This document shows, piece by piece, positions 24,828 through 35,866 of a stretch of DNA of 64,000 bases. Source of the DNA: Cyanophora paradoxa. Lineage: Eukaryota > Glaucocystophyceae > Cyanophorales > Cyanophoraceae. Position 1 is the first letter of the stretch. Each line of letters starts with the position of its first letter. The stretch lies in NCBI GenBank assembly GCA_004431415.1, contig QPMI01000472.1, positions 186,001 through 250,000 of the forward strand. Direction: 5' to 3'. A program made the translations under genes and the position numbers. The notes below the pieces were generated by a model. The model searched no databases. It was given only the letters and a program-made list of their open reading frames with translations, and was not told the origin of the DNA.

Positions 24828-25673
24828 ATGAAAAGAATAACAATAAATTGCGACAGTAGAGACCTTGAAAACGGCGTGCTGCACTTGAAAACGCGCCTTA
24901 ATAATGTAAGGCGATTTCGTGTGCTATCAGCTGAGATTCCCAATAGCTCTTATGTTGTTCCGCCCGATCAGACAATAACTATAACGCTTTTGAACGAAGA
25001 GCCCACAGTAATCCCCGCATCCAAAATGATAGCACCGATTCCCAGCGTAAACGATTATTATTACGTCGATGCTGATAACGAACGATATCCGAAAGAGAGA
25101 GCTTTAAACAGTGATGCTTTACTCGGTTTTTCAGGCGGTTCTTTTAATCCTCTCGGTCTCTTCCCGGTTTCCTATTCTCTCGCTCTGTCTACGAACCGCT
25201 TCGTGTTCTCATCTCCGAATAGCCCTTTTACATTAGAGTCCTCAGACCAGGAGTTCTGTGACTGTCTCGGCATAGAACCCGGAGTGGTTTACGCCAGCAC
25301 ACCAGAACCAGTGCCGGTTCCACTCAGAGATTACCCCAGTCGCTACGCGATTATATGCCCGAAAATGGTCGACTTTAATGCAATTCCATATATTTACCTT
25401 GATATCGAAGAGCTCCGCCCGTTTACCAAATTCGCAGCGGTTACTGGGAGACAGAACAATTTCGACGACTCCTATCTATTGCGAATTCAGATGAACTCGG
25501 ACTTTGGTAGATATTCCTTTTACCACGAACCGAGCGCAAGCATCCCTTTCGTAAATGTCACATCGCAACTCGATTTAGATCGTCTCACAATATCGCTTCG
25601 AAAATGGCGGGGCTCTGTTGCGGATATAAACGGTCTCTCATACTCGTTCCAGCTCGAAGTGATCACCGATTAA
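24828..25673 (+). CDS. Penton/minor-capsid-like protein 2
   Basis: 281 residues, intact. N-terminus MKRITINCDSRDLENG and VLSAEIPNSSY match NIDSRDRSQGE and VLYAEIPNSIY of A's frameshifted copy; C-terminus DINGLSYSFQLEVITD matches DMNGIDNSFQLEFIE. Presumed jelly-roll vertex or minor capsid protein. It converges on the patatin-discoidin gene (6 bp between stop codons), the same arrangement as in A. Confidence 0.68.
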   Translation: MKRITINCDSRDLENGVLHLKTRLNNVRRFRVLSAEIPNSSYVVPPDQTITITLLNEEPTVIPASKMIAPIPSVNDYYYVDADNERYPKERALNSDALLGFSGGSFNPLGLFPVSYSLALSTNRFVFSSPNSPFTLESSDQEFCDCLGIEPGVVYASTPEPVPVPLRDYPSRYAIICPKMVDFNAIPYIYLDIEELRPFTKFAAVTGRQNNFDDSYLLRIQMNSDFGRYSFYHEPSASIPFVNVTSQLDLDRLTISLRKWRGSVADINGLSYSFQLEVITD

Positions 25674-25679
25674 GCGCTG

Positions 25680-27171
25680 TCACACGTAATAGCCCTCGAA
25701 ATCAATTCGGCATGCCGAAGCTACGTTCGTCGAGAGCACCCAGATTACGAGGGTTCTCACAGATCTCGGGTTTGCTAAGAAATGTTCGTCAGGATCGGCA
25801 CTTCCGGCTATTTGATTTGCATTGGTAAACACTCTCGTCGCGCCGGCTTCTGTGTATGTTACAAGCGCCGAAACTCCCGGAGTTAATTGGTAATCGATCT
25901 CAAACGTTTTAATGTAGTTTCCATTCGCAGCCGGCTTCATTTTTATAGAGGAAAGCATAAACAGACGCGGGAAATCGATGCGTAAGTAATTGCCTCCCGA
26001 CCTACTACCTTGCGGCGGGTTAGTAAATCCCACCCACCCCGTAGCATTTGACCAGCGGGCATCAGAAGCTGTGCCAAATTCCGCAATAAAGGCGCTATTA
26101 TCGAGCGGCACCCAGTTAGACTCCGGAGGTGCGCTTACATCTGTGCACCCGGACAGATTAATAATGGGAACGTCTCCCTCTGATATATTCATCGTCAGCA
26201 CTGAATACATCGCATTAAAATACGTTTGCTGTGCGGAAACAAACGCGAGCGCTTCCGTTTCTAAATATTGCAAGTGCGTCGTTGTGATAGTATCGAGGGT
26301 CATTTTATCTTTCGGTAAAGGAACGCTCAGCTTATAGTAGCGATCGTAATTCTGATCATCGTTTCTGGGTAAAAGTTCCAGTAGCTTTACGTGGGCGTTT
26401 AGATCACTCGACTCTAAGAACATGCTGAGAATTGGCGATCCTGTGGCGCTTAGCATCCATTGCACGATCCCCCAATTTTTCATAGTGTCGTACGAATATC
26501 CAGATGTCGCCTTATCAGAGTCTTGGACGTGACCCGCCGTAATCGAGACCACGATAAGCTCCTCTTCGCAAGAGTTTCCGAATAAAGTGCGGGCGAATGT
26601 GTAGCCGCAAACCCCGGGCGAATTATTTCCACTCATGCAACCATCAATTAAACAGTATGTTCTTCCGGCGACTGTGACTTGTTTCGGCTCGAAATAGGTG
26701 GGCGCAGCTGAGGTAGCCCTTGCAGCATCGCGCACAAGCATCCCATTTATGTCTTCATCGTTGCTTGAAATAAAAACGGGGACATTAAGACCGTGTCGAA
26801 CGCAGTCACGATGGTTGGTTTATAGAGATCCGCCATAGTCGCTGAGCCGCAGAGTTCCAGAGCCACAGCTTCTAAGTTAGTTGCTTCGTACTTTGGGCGC
26901 TGTACAATCGATGTAAGCACTCGTGGATTCGCGAAAATCAGCGGTAGCTTTGCTTTGTAGAGCGCCAGAATATCAGTGGCTGTATATTTAGGGGCGCCAT
27001 CGGTTCCCTTGATATTCAATAGGAGCGCGATTAATCCACCTGTGGATGTTCCCGCAAAGCAGTCGAATAGCTGTTGGATTCGTTTACCGGTTTGGGCTTC
27101 AATCTGTGCCAGTATAGCAGCCTCGATTATTCCACGCGACCCCCTCCACTCAAAGCGAGAACGGTCTTCAT
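25680..27171 (-). pseudogene. Patatin-like phospholipase fused to discoidin-like domain, two frameshifts
   Basis: Starts at the ATG at 27171 (MKTVLALSGGG). The frame breaks at a five-C run (27140-27144) inside the glycine-rich oxyanion loop, continues to about 26770 with the nucleophile elbow GTSTGG (near 27036-27053), breaks again in a TTTTTATTT stretch near 26770, and resumes with RDAARATSAAPTYFEP and the dyad Asp in LIDGCM. From about residue 370 on it is a discoidin-like beta-sandwich ending IDFEGYYV. Patatins hydrolyse phospholipid acyl chains; together with a binding domain and its place in the capsid cluster, a membrane-penetration or egress role is possible (inference). Both breaks are in homopolymer-like tracts, so sequencing error and true decay are both open. 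Confidence 0.72.
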
Positions 27172-27214
27172 TATCTTATATACTTCTTATATATCTTCTT
27201 TGTTTATAAAGAGG

Positions 27215-30200
27215 ATGTCGTTCCTGAATCCGCGACCAGATGCACGAGTTATTAATTCGACCACTCAGATAGAGGACACTGATCAGGTAAACACTGAAAT
27301 TCGCGGGTCTCTGAAAATAAACTTCAATGCAGACCGCGAAGATCCAGTCAGTGGAACACCGAGCAGACCCGCAGCTTTGCAGTTAATGAACGTCGAGAAA
27401 GGGGATCATAAACTTGGAATCGACTTTTTACTTGATGATAACGAGCGAAACCGAGTCGCCAGCATTCAGGCAACCCGCCAGCTACCGAAAACGGTGCGAT
27501 ATAATCGTAGGAACATCCCAAAAGCATTCGATAGAGGTCGCTTAAACTTCTTCATTCAAGATGAGAGCGGTTTCCAAAATGCAGCTATGAGAATCGTGGA
27601 TAATAGCACACTTATAGCGGGAGTATCCACACGGAAAACAAAGGTAGAGGTCGTTCATGATCTCTCAGCAGGTAATCTTACGACGAGTAATATTACAGCA
27701 AGTAACATCACTACGGATACCCTGAACGTAAACTCGCTTAACTCCGAGTCGTTTTTCGCCACCAATGTCGCAACCTGTAACCTAAACATCGAATCCTTTG
27801 TGATTCAGAAGAGCGAATCGGTTCCCCAGATAACAGAGGGTGTTTTCACATTAGACCCCGCGAAACCGACCTTAGAAATTGTCGAAAATGGGAACGTTGT
27901 CGATATAATTGGCGCCAATGCTCCGAATGTGAGATCCTTAGCACTTGATAAAACGACTATATCATTTGCAGAAGAAATTCCGGCTTTTACCACAGAGAAA
28001 CAGGCACTGAGAAAAGACCATGTTCACATAACCAGAGACAATATAAACGATCTTTTAGGCAAGGACATCGTAAAGGCGTTTTTGGAGTTTGAAAGGAGCA
28101 AGAACACCAAAGATTCCAGCCAGGATGGAACCCTCACGACCCACACAACCGAGATCGCGGCTTTGCAGTCCGAAATTAATGCACTGTTTGCAGCAGATGG
28201 AGCGCTTGCAATTACCTTAGCCCATATTCTATCGAAAAGGAACATTTACCCCGCGACTGATAACACATACCGAGTTGGTTTATCGAATCTGAGATGGTCA
28301 GAGGTGCATGGAGTTTCCATGTTTGCCTCCAATTTAATCCTTCCATTAAATCACTCACTCCGACCTAATCAGATTCTTACCAATGGTAATGCACTGATCA
28401 GCTACACCGACTATAATAGTAACCTTTCCCGCTCGGTTTCGCAAACTGAGACCTACACTGTCGAGGGATACCCTCAGCAGCTCGCAAATGGGGTCTATGT
28501 CGCTTACGTAGGCAAACCTACATATACATTCACTTGGGATCAGTTGGGTGTCACAGGTTTCGAGACGAATATACCCACTGTTTCATTGGTGGATCACACT
28601 ACTTATTATAATCCTATCTATAACAATAATGAATCTAATAAAGCATTTATCCAAAATGTCACCTCCACAGGGTTTCAGGTTTCGTTTGTCATTAACGAGA
28701 CATACAATTTACTTATCATCCGAAACAACTCATTGAGTTCCGAAGCTACTATTAGTTTCACTCTTAACATCAATTATATCACCCCTGAATTCGATAGCAA
28801 ACCCAGAGTGAAGGTTTACCGAGATTTACAAGGTAGCAATATCGTGCCCTTCTCACAGAATTTCGATCTTGGGGCGAATTCTTTGAGGTGGAACACAGTT
28901 TATACTTTGAATGCAAACACCTGTAATATTGTGGTCGCAGGGTCATCGGCTACTATTGGAGATCTGACCGCCCCTTTCAAAAAGGAGTATCTTAAAGAGC
29001 TGTATATTACAAAGTCTGATTTACCAGATGCTATTTCGTTGGTGCTCTCCCCGACTCCCAGCATCTCATACCACAATGTGAAAGACACAAGTAATGTAGT
29101 GCGGAGTGGAAGCAAAGTATTCCAGGCATCCGAGATATCAGCAACAACATATAGATATCTTGCAGGGGTTCCAGCGAATTTTAATTTCACATTTGAGACA
29201 CCATTTGTTTCCCCTCCTACTATTGAAATAACAGACACGAATTTGTATGTGGTCAATGATGGGTCAGCTACATCACTTCAAAATGCACCAGCCGGCTACT
29301 CCCCATTTGTTGCAACTAACATAACAACCACCGGCTTTACACTTGTAGGAAATGCAACAGTGACATATGCTCTGACATCATACCCTGTTGGGTTGTATTT
29401 TTCGAAATTTAATCTCTCTGTTATCCCAGCAGTGTCCCTTGCTCCTCCCTTTACTATCAGTTGGAAGGCAACAGGAACTATTCCGCGATTTGACCCCGAA
29501 GATCGATTAAAAATAAGGTATCCTCTCGATGTTACAGACATTCACACTACGAGGATCAATGGGCAGAATTTCGTGTTTAATGGAACCAATGCTACTCTGA
29601 TCGATAATCGAGTTACAAATAATTACTTTTTCGATTCTCGATACATTAATACTTGCAATATTGTCATACAAAACACGTTTGAAAATCGCAGTAAGACCTT
29701 AACAGTCACCTTGCCCACTCACTCGAATGTCTCAGATGGATTTCACTATTATCTTTTCAATCGTAATTACACCTCATATATTCCATATCCTTCTGAGACT
29801 GTCAACATGAGCTATCCCAGAGTCACCCTAACATCGACCAATGCTGACTTCTTTGGATCCACGGACTTTATGACCTTCTTTGCTTTCACATCGTCCACAG
29901 ATGGTCTCTTAGTTTATTACACTTTCAGATATGATGCTGTTTGGACTCAGCTTGACAGCCACCCAAATACAGATGTAATCGAAGTGGGCGATAAGAAATA
30001 TATTAAAACCGCTTCCCCATGGGTGTGCACTGTCCGGCTTGATGACAGATACACTCCTAACCTAAATAACATTGGATTGCATTCGACATGCAATATTTAT
30101 GTGCAAGGTGCGATTTCGGCTACCAAATATTTTGAGGGTGGAAATTGTGATACAGGACATAGGTTGCTATCGCGAAATGGACTCTTTGAGTCATTCAGTG

Positions 30201-30937
30201 GGACGGCTCTACCGCCTTTTATCAGGGATACAGTATATGATACCACATGCAATATTTGGGTGTGTCGATCTGTGAGCAATCCACCTGTGACACAGGAATT
30301 ATACAAGTATCTCGCAGATACCTATGGTGCAATCTCAGGATCCTCCACAGGAAATCCAGCGACGGCTCCAATCGTGTTTGCGAATGCATACACAGCGCCA
30401 ACCTCATTAGCAGGGTCGACGGAACCGCCACCAAACGATCCAAATCCGAACCAGCCTAACCCAGATCCCGATTCACAAGATCCCCCTACAACTAATCCAG
30501 ATCCAAACACACCACCTAATAATCCCACGAATCCTACAAATCCAGTCGGGGCACCGGGAACAGATCCAGGAACGTTAGTGCTTATGATTCTCTTGCCGAT
30601 TCTCGGTGCTCTTGGGCTTGTGCTTGCATACAAATTCCGAGCTTTGTGTTGTGCATGCATAGACAGAACCATTGCAGGAGCAGGTAATAAATACTCCACA
30701 CCAGAGCTTAATGTGACCCAAACAGCCGAAGGAGATGTGGGCTTAGAGGTGAGATCAGCCGAGGGGCATGGTCTTAGTGTTGTGAGGACTGACCGACCAC
30801 CAGCAAATAGGGCAGCACCCAAAAAATCACGAGCACAAGAATTGGCAGAGCAAACGATGAACAATGATAGAGACTTTATGGCGGAAATGGCACAGCGAGA
30901 AGGGAGAATATATGAACATGTTCCAAACGTTATGTAA
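27215..30937 (+). CDS. Large fibre-like surface protein with C-terminal membrane anchor
   Basis: 1240 residues from MSFLNPRPDARVINSTT (start 27215, just after TTTATAAAGAGG; an upstream ATG at 27074 overlaps the divergent phospholipase gene). The N-terminal third has repeated TSNITASNIT-like strings and recurrent CNI/CNL turns typical of elongated trimeric fibres. The middle is beta-rich with repeated AGVPANFNFTFETPF-type blocks. Near the C-terminus a Pro/Asn/Asp-rich linker (DPNPNQPNPDPDSQDPP) leads to a hydrophobic span LVLMILLPILGALGLVLAYK, a cysteine cluster (LCCACI) and a tail of about 100 residues. No N-terminal signal peptide is obvious. Probably a membrane-anchored attachment protein, implying that virions or infected cells carry viral membrane. 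Family not recognised. Confidence 0.7.
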   Translation: MSFLNPRPDARVINSTTQIEDTDQVNTEIRGSLKINFNADREDPVSGTPSRPAALQLMNVEKGDHKLGIDFLLDDNERNRVASIQATRQLPKTVRYNRRNIPKAFDRGRLNFFIQDESGFQNAAMRIVDNSTLIAGVSTRKTKVEVVHDLSAGNLTTSNITASNITTDTLNVNSLNSESFFATNVATCNLNIESFVIQKSESVPQITEGVFTLDPAKPTLEIVENGNVVDIIGANAPNVRSLALDKTTISFAEEIPAFTTEKQALRKDHVHITRDNINDLLGKDIVKAFLEFERSKNTKDSSQDGTLTTHTTEIAALQSEINALFAADGALAITLAHILSKRNIYPATDNTYRVGLSNLRWSEVHGVSMFASNLILPLNHSLRPNQILTNGNALISYTDYNSNLSRSVSQTETYTVEGYPQQLANGVYVAYVGKPTYTFTWDQLGVTGFETNIPTVSLVDHTTYYNPIYNNNESNKAFIQNVTSTGFQVSFVINETYNLLIIRNNSLSSEATISFTLNINYITPEFDSKPRVKVYRDLQGSNIVPFSQNFDLGANSLRWNTVYTLNANTCNIVVAGSSATIGDLTAPFKKEYLKELYITKSDLPDAISLVLSPTPSISYHNVKDTSNVVRSGSKVFQASEISATTYRYLAGVPANFNFTFETPFVSPPTIEITDTNLYVVNDGSATSLQNAPAGYSPFVATNITTTGFTLVGNATVTYALTSYPVGLYFSKFNLSVIPAVSLAPPFTISWKATGTIPRFDPEDRLKIRYPLDVTDIHTTRINGQNFVFNGTNATLIDNRVTNNYFFDSRYINTCNIVIQNTFENRSKTLTVTLPTHSNVSDGFHYYLFNRNYTSYIPYPSETVNMSYPRVTLTSTNADFFGSTDFMTFFAFTSSTDGLLVYYTFRYDAVWTQLDSHPNTDVIEVGDKKYIKTASPWVCTVRLDDRYTPNLNNIGLHSTCNIYVQGAISATKYFEGGNCDTGHRLLSRNGLFESFSGTALPPFIRDTVYDTTCNIWVCRSVSNPPVTQELYKYLADTYGAISGSSTGNPATAPIVFANAYTAPTSLAGSTEPPPNDPNPNQPNPDPDSQDPPTTNPDPNTPPNNPTNPTNPVGAPGTDPGTLVLMILLPILGALGLVLAYKFRALCCACIDRTIAGAGNKYSTPELNVTQTAEGDVGLEVRSAEGHGLSVVRTDRPPANRAAPKKSRAQELAEQTMNNDRDFMAEMAQREGRIYEHVPNVM

Positions 30938-30974
30938 CAACCTTAATTTTTGTAGTATTCCATAATAGAGTATA

Positions 30975-33900
30975 ATGACTGAACCCATAGTAGAAACGAC
31001 AATAAAGAATGCTGTCTTGGATAATCAATTTTATATAACCCATGCCAATATACCCAGTGAATCCAATGACCTGATAGTAGATCTAAAAGGGTATGTGATG
31101 GGAGCTATGGCTTCCAACCTGTGGAATGACATTTTTGGTTACGAGTTTGGTCACATATATGACATAGCAAATGGGATTGGCTATGTGGATGCAATGGCGG
31201 GAACAGTCTTTCGAAATCTAAATTGCAACTGTGTGGGTGGGTGGATGTTTCAGATCTGTTCAAACGTCGATCCTACTATTGATCCAGCTACTGTGACCTT
31301 TGATTGCAATCTATTCGCCCCTAAAACCATTTTCTCCATCACTTGCAATCTCGTTAATTCGGATGTGCCCATAATAGCACCTGTAATAGGTGCATCAAAT
31401 ATGTATATTCAAAGAAACCCGGTCGTGCATACAGGCGCCGAATTTATATTAGGCGACAACACCCCAATTAGTCGAATCGAACTACCCAATTCTCACAAGC
31501 ATTTGTGGGAACATATCACCAATGCCCCATTAACCTATCCACCCAGTTCTCACGAGCATTTGTGGGAGCATATCACCAATCGACCATTAACCTTCCCACC
31601 TGATCCACACACTCATGATTATTTGTCTCTCAAAGGTGGTGTTATTTCATCTAATCTTACAATTTCATCAAACCTTACAGTTACAAGTAACATTTATGCC
31701 AGTAACATTTATGCCAGTAACATTTATGGCAGTAACCTATGGGCAAGTAATATTAATGGAAGTAATGTAATAGTCGATTATCTCACTGTGAAGATTGAAG
31801 CAAACCTACCAAATCATCCGACATCGAATGTTGTTTTAGATTGGTTAGCAAAGCAAAAACACACAAAAGCAGATATTACAGATTTTGCACACACTCACAC
31901 AAAAGATCAAATAACAGATTTCGCCCACACTCATTTATGGGAGCATATCACGAATCCGCCATCGACCTTCCCACCTGGAAAACACACACATGATTACTCA
32001 GAGATAACTAATAGTAACCACAGGCACCCATGGGAGGAAATAGATGAGAAACCACGTTTTGCATCGACAGGTGATTTAGTAAATGGTGACGGATTTTATG
32101 GGGTTAGTTTCTATCAGAGTGACACCATTCCTGAAAGATTACAATTAAGTGAATACTATTTACACCGAAAAGGAATTGAAGCAGGCACCACAATGGAAGG
32201 AGAGCTATATGTTAAACAACCCACAAGAACAACATTAGTAGCAGCTGGTGGCGATGCATTAATAGACACCAAACCAGGTATATTTTTAACAAGTTATTAT
32301 AATGCGGATATCCCAGTTACAGCAGGTTTACCACCGCTTCCATCTGATCCAGCAACTTATGATGACAAAGACGCCATTTTACAAGTGAATGTAACAGATG
32401 TAAGCGCAACTGATGGTTCACGTCCGAAAATTATATTTAGTCGCTCGAAATTCAATTACATCCCACTTGTGGGACAACCATACGATGATCACGGTAAATG
32501 TGAGATGGCGTGGATTAAAACGACATCAGGAGGCGCCTTAGAAGTCAATCAAAGAATGGCGGCGAAAAACTTACACAATACAACCCTTTCAGGTGTGGTA
32601 ACAGATGATTACCTCGAAAGCAAAAACTATGTAGATGATACAGAACTTGCAGCAATTCTTGAAGATTATGTAACAGATACCGAATTAACGTCGGCTCTTG
32701 GGAATTATTTACCTCTAACAGGTGGGACTCTTACAGGTGATGTGCATGCCCCGAATTTCTTTGTCGACACTCCACATGATCAAACATTTCCTGTTGTCCA
32801 CCTTGGTGCTGAATATGTTTTAGATCCAAACACCCCATTTAGTCGTCTTGAATTACCCAATGTTCACAAGCATTTTTGGGAGCATATTGTCAATCCCCCA
32901 TCGACCTATCCACCTGATTCACACGATCATGATTATTTACCACTAACAGGTGGAACAATTGCAGGTGATGTGCATGCTTCTAATTTCTTTGTTACTACTC
33001 CGAATGATCAAACATTTCCTGTTGTCCACCTTGGTGCTGAATATGTATTAGATCCAAACACTCCAATTAGTCGCATTGAATTACCCAATGTTCACAATGT
33101 TCGACCATTAACCTTCCCACCTGATCCACACACTCACACAAAGTCAGAGATTACAGATTTTTCACACACTCACACAAAGTCAGAAATAACAGATTTTGCC
33201 CATACCCACACAAAGTCTCAAATTACAGACTTCCCGACATTTGCGACTGTGGCAACAACTGGAAACTATGATGATCTGATAAATACACCAACATACACTT
33301 CACCAACTGATTTTGACGCTACAAGTGGTATTTCCACAGACCGCACAGGAGATTGGAGAGATTATTTTGGGCAACCACTTGTAGGTGACACAAGCACTTG
33401 GGCAAACACATGGATTGATGGTGATGATGATTGTAGTAGCTGTAAGATGTATTGGACTGTTCCAACAGACATGAAATCATGTTATATCTATTATACGTGT
33501 CAGTATGACAGTAGATACTTTGATGTTGTTGGAATTGAACCATCAAACAATACTTATACTCGTTTACGAGTAAATGCCTATGCTCCTGGAATTAATCCTG
33601 TAAGAGATTTTAAACAGTTTGTTGCAATAAATTGTGAAGGACTTGTTAAAGTTGGTGTTCATGGACAAATAGGAAGAATTTATCTTCCAGGTCCGATTAC
33701 TGTTGGTTGGAGCAAAAACCCGCTATATCGTCACACAGTGGTTTCCTCCATTGGAATAATATATACGGGAAGCCAACAGCTTCTACGACTGTCGGTCCTC
33801 ACTCTCATTTTAAAGCAGATATCACAGATTTCGCACATAGTCACACAAAGGCAAATATAACAGACTTCGCCCATACTCACACAAAATCGGAAATCACGGA

Positions 33901-34449
33901 TTTTCCAACCTTAGACCCATTTGTAGCGAACACGATCACAGCAAATAATACCATGTATGTGGGATCCGGTCAAATTTACCAACCAGATGCACCACTTTAT
34001 TTAGAACAATGGTTTTTCCACAATTCCGCAAATATATACGATAAAACGTTATTATGTCGGGGAAATGCTTACGCAAGAGCATATTATGCAATGGATGAAA
34101 CAGATAATACAAAGATCGCAAAACTTGTTTCAGAACAGCGTGTCAATAAAGACCAGTATATACAAACAGGGAAATTCTCAAAATCTTTGACAATCACAGG
34201 TCCGGGTCATTGGGGATTTCCACAGGTTGTCACATTCCCGAAAGCATTTGCGGAAGCCCAGAAGTGGTTCTCAATCTGATACAAGGATATAATGGTGGTT
34301 CATATGTATTGGTATATGGTGTCACAAGTTCCACAACAACAACATTTACTATTCATGCAACAATTTCGGCAAATAGAGAATACAATGAAAGCATTGGACT
34401 TTTCCACTATCAAATGAGTTATATAGCAACAGGGAAGATGGTAGCATAA
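30975..34449 (+). CDS. Tail-fibre-like protein with histidine repeats, frames broken near 33.7 and 34.27 kb
   Basis: The first frame gives 961 residues, then homologous-looking sequence continues in a second frame (to 34279) and a third (to 34449). Repeats of HLWEHITNxPxTxPP, of SHDHDYLPLTGGTIAGDVHA, and of HTHTKSEITDFAHTH dominate, with HxH motifs like the metal-binding trimeric fibres of phage. A run of ASNIYASNIYGSNLWASNI resembles a triple-stranded coil. Repeated copies of TFPVVHLGAEYVLDPNTP indicate internal duplication. It is likely a virion fibre. The two breaks may be indels in this copy or sequencing errors; the first lies next to an AAAAAC run around 33710. Confidence 0.68.
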
Positions 34450-34490
34450 TATTCTCACGTAATAATAATAATATTCTCACGTAATAATAA
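34449..34490. repeat. Short direct repeat in front of the C1q-like gene
   Basis: Two adjacent copies of ATATTCTCACGTAATAATA in the intergenic gap just before the start codon at 34505. It may belong to the promoter of that gene; no other copy was noticed. Confidence 0.6.
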
Positions 34491-34504
34491 AGAATAATCA
34501 AAAG

Positions 34505-35503
34505 ATGTCGACTGTGTTTACCCCTGTGTTTTCCTTATCAGCCAGTGCTGTCCACAACGTGCAACACACTGTATATGATCTAAGCGAGTCATTCCCTTCG
34601 ACTGAGACAGCGAAAACCGATTCTTTCAATGAGACCTCCATACTCAGAGTCAAAGAACTCAGAGCCGACAAGGCTGGTGGAATCGTCAAAGCTACTCAAA
34701 TGATCGTATCGAATCGACCCGCAATATCTTCGGGGCTGGTCACCAAAGATAATCTATATGAAGGTCAAGCGGATTATAAAACAGCTTTTAATCCGGCTGA
34801 TAGGAAATCAGCGGCTTTTCAAGTAGTTAGTGGCGGGGCATGGATCGGGACTGGACTGAGTGTGAATGGAGCAATTACAGCGACTTCCTATGGGGCTGTG
34901 AGTGCAACCACTGGTGGGTTTACTGGATTACTCACAGCAAGTGGTGGAGTGAAAACAAACTCGATTGAAGCTGTGGGTGCAAGCGATAATATTGCACTGA
35001 AAAGGAATGGAGCCACAATAGCTACTGTTGCCTCAAACGGGATCTCTCTGCCCCAAAACATGTATTTGATTGCGCCAAATAATTGTCGGTTTAAAGCTTA
35101 TGCAAATCAGACCAATCAGACATGTTCAAACTCATGGGCATTTATTAATATATTTGGTGCAACACATGAAAATGTGGGAAATAACTACAATACAACTGGG
35201 AAATATTTTGTAGCTCCTGTCTCGGGAGTGTATATTTTCACATTGGGTATCACGAAAATTTCCGGAACAGTTAGTAAAGTATTGACCTTTTACAGCACTT
35301 CACACACTACAATATCAGGAAGTTTAACTGGAAACTATTTACATGGTGGTATTGATCCTGTTGCATTTAACAGCACAGTATTTATGAAGGTTGATGCGAA
35401 TACAACAGTTGCGCCTTGGATATACGTGTATGAGGGAAGTATGGTAATAACTGGGAACGATCCTGCGGTTATCTTTCAAGGTGCTCTACTTTATGCTGTT
35501 TAA
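34505..35503 (+). CDS. Fibre protein with C1q/TNF-like C-terminal domain
   Basis: 332 residues. N-terminal 90 residues (FSLSASAVHNVQHTVYD ... ILRVKELRADKAGGIVKATQ) are shared with the protein at 44467-45294 in element C. A glycine/alanine/threonine-rich middle follows. The C-terminal 135 residues have the C1q-like pattern: WAFINIFGATHENVGNNYN, TGKYFVAPVSGVYIFTLG, ending VIFQGALLYAV. C1q folds are trimeric binding heads, so this is probably a receptor-binding fibre tip (inference). The upstream gap contains a duplicated ATATTCTCACGTAATAATA sequence at 34449-34490. Confidence 0.68.
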   Translation: MSTVFTPVFSLSASAVHNVQHTVYDLSESFPSTETAKTDSFNETSILRVKELRADKAGGIVKATQMIVSNRPAISSGLVTKDNLYEGQADYKTAFNPADRKSAAFQVVSGGAWIGTGLSVNGAITATSYGAVSATTGGFTGLLTASGGVKTNSIEAVGASDNIALKRNGATIATVASNGISLPQNMYLIAPNNCRFKAYANQTNQTCSNSWAFINIFGATHENVGNNYNTTGKYFVAPVSGVYIFTLGITKISGTVSKVLTFYSTSHTTISGSLTGNYLHGGIDPVAFNSTVFMKVDANTTVAPWIYVYEGSMVITGNDPAVIFQGALLYAV

Positions 35504-35539
35504 GTGCATTTGCGAATTTTTTTATAATGCGTTATATAA

Positions 35540-35800
35540 ATGGCGACTATAACTATTACGTTAACTCAAACAGAACTCAATGCTATGGAGTATGCTGCTG
35601 CTTCGGCTCAGGAATGGATAGAAGTTGCTTTGAAAAATAGGGCGAGAATCGCGATTGATGAGATTGTGGACAAAGAAGTTAAATCGTGTATTGCCGCTGG
35701 AATTCCGATTCCACTCACAAAGGAAGCGATTGTAGAGCAAGCGTTTGCAAGGGGGACTGTTCGAAAGGCAAGCGAAATTACTGTGAGTGCTCCTATGTAA
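35540..35800 (+). CDS. Small phage-like protein of unknown function
   Basis: 86 residues: ITITLTQTELNAMEYAAASA then QEWIEVALKNRARIAIDEIV. The QEWIxxAxxNRARIAxDEI pattern is one I associate with short proteins near tail/fibre genes of bacterial viruses, but I cannot name a family. Predicted mostly helical. It is the last gene before the right terminal repeat, downstream of the fibre genes and in the same direction; TATAAATGG overlaps the start region. Confidence 0.5.
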   Translation: MATITITLTQTELNAMEYAAASAQEWIEVALKNRARIAIDEIVDKEVKSCIAAGIPIPLTKEAIVEQAFARGTVRKASEITVSAPM

Positions 35801-35866
35801 AGAATTCGAATTCGAAGAATGAGAGATGGGTTTATTGTTATTTTTCATAGATCATGCATAAGAAAG

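Noticed and set aside
27074-27214. Upstream ATG extending the large fibre protein by 47 residues
   Set aside because: It would overlap the divergent patatin gene and the added residues are unlike a fibre N-terminus; the ATG at 27215 follows a TATAAA-type sequence.
33700-33740. Programmed -1 frameshift in the fibre gene at an AAAAAC run
   Set aside because: The zero-frame codons are AGC AAA AAC, so the base before the run is C, not A, and slippage would be poorly paired. No downstream pseudoknot was evident. An indel is simpler.
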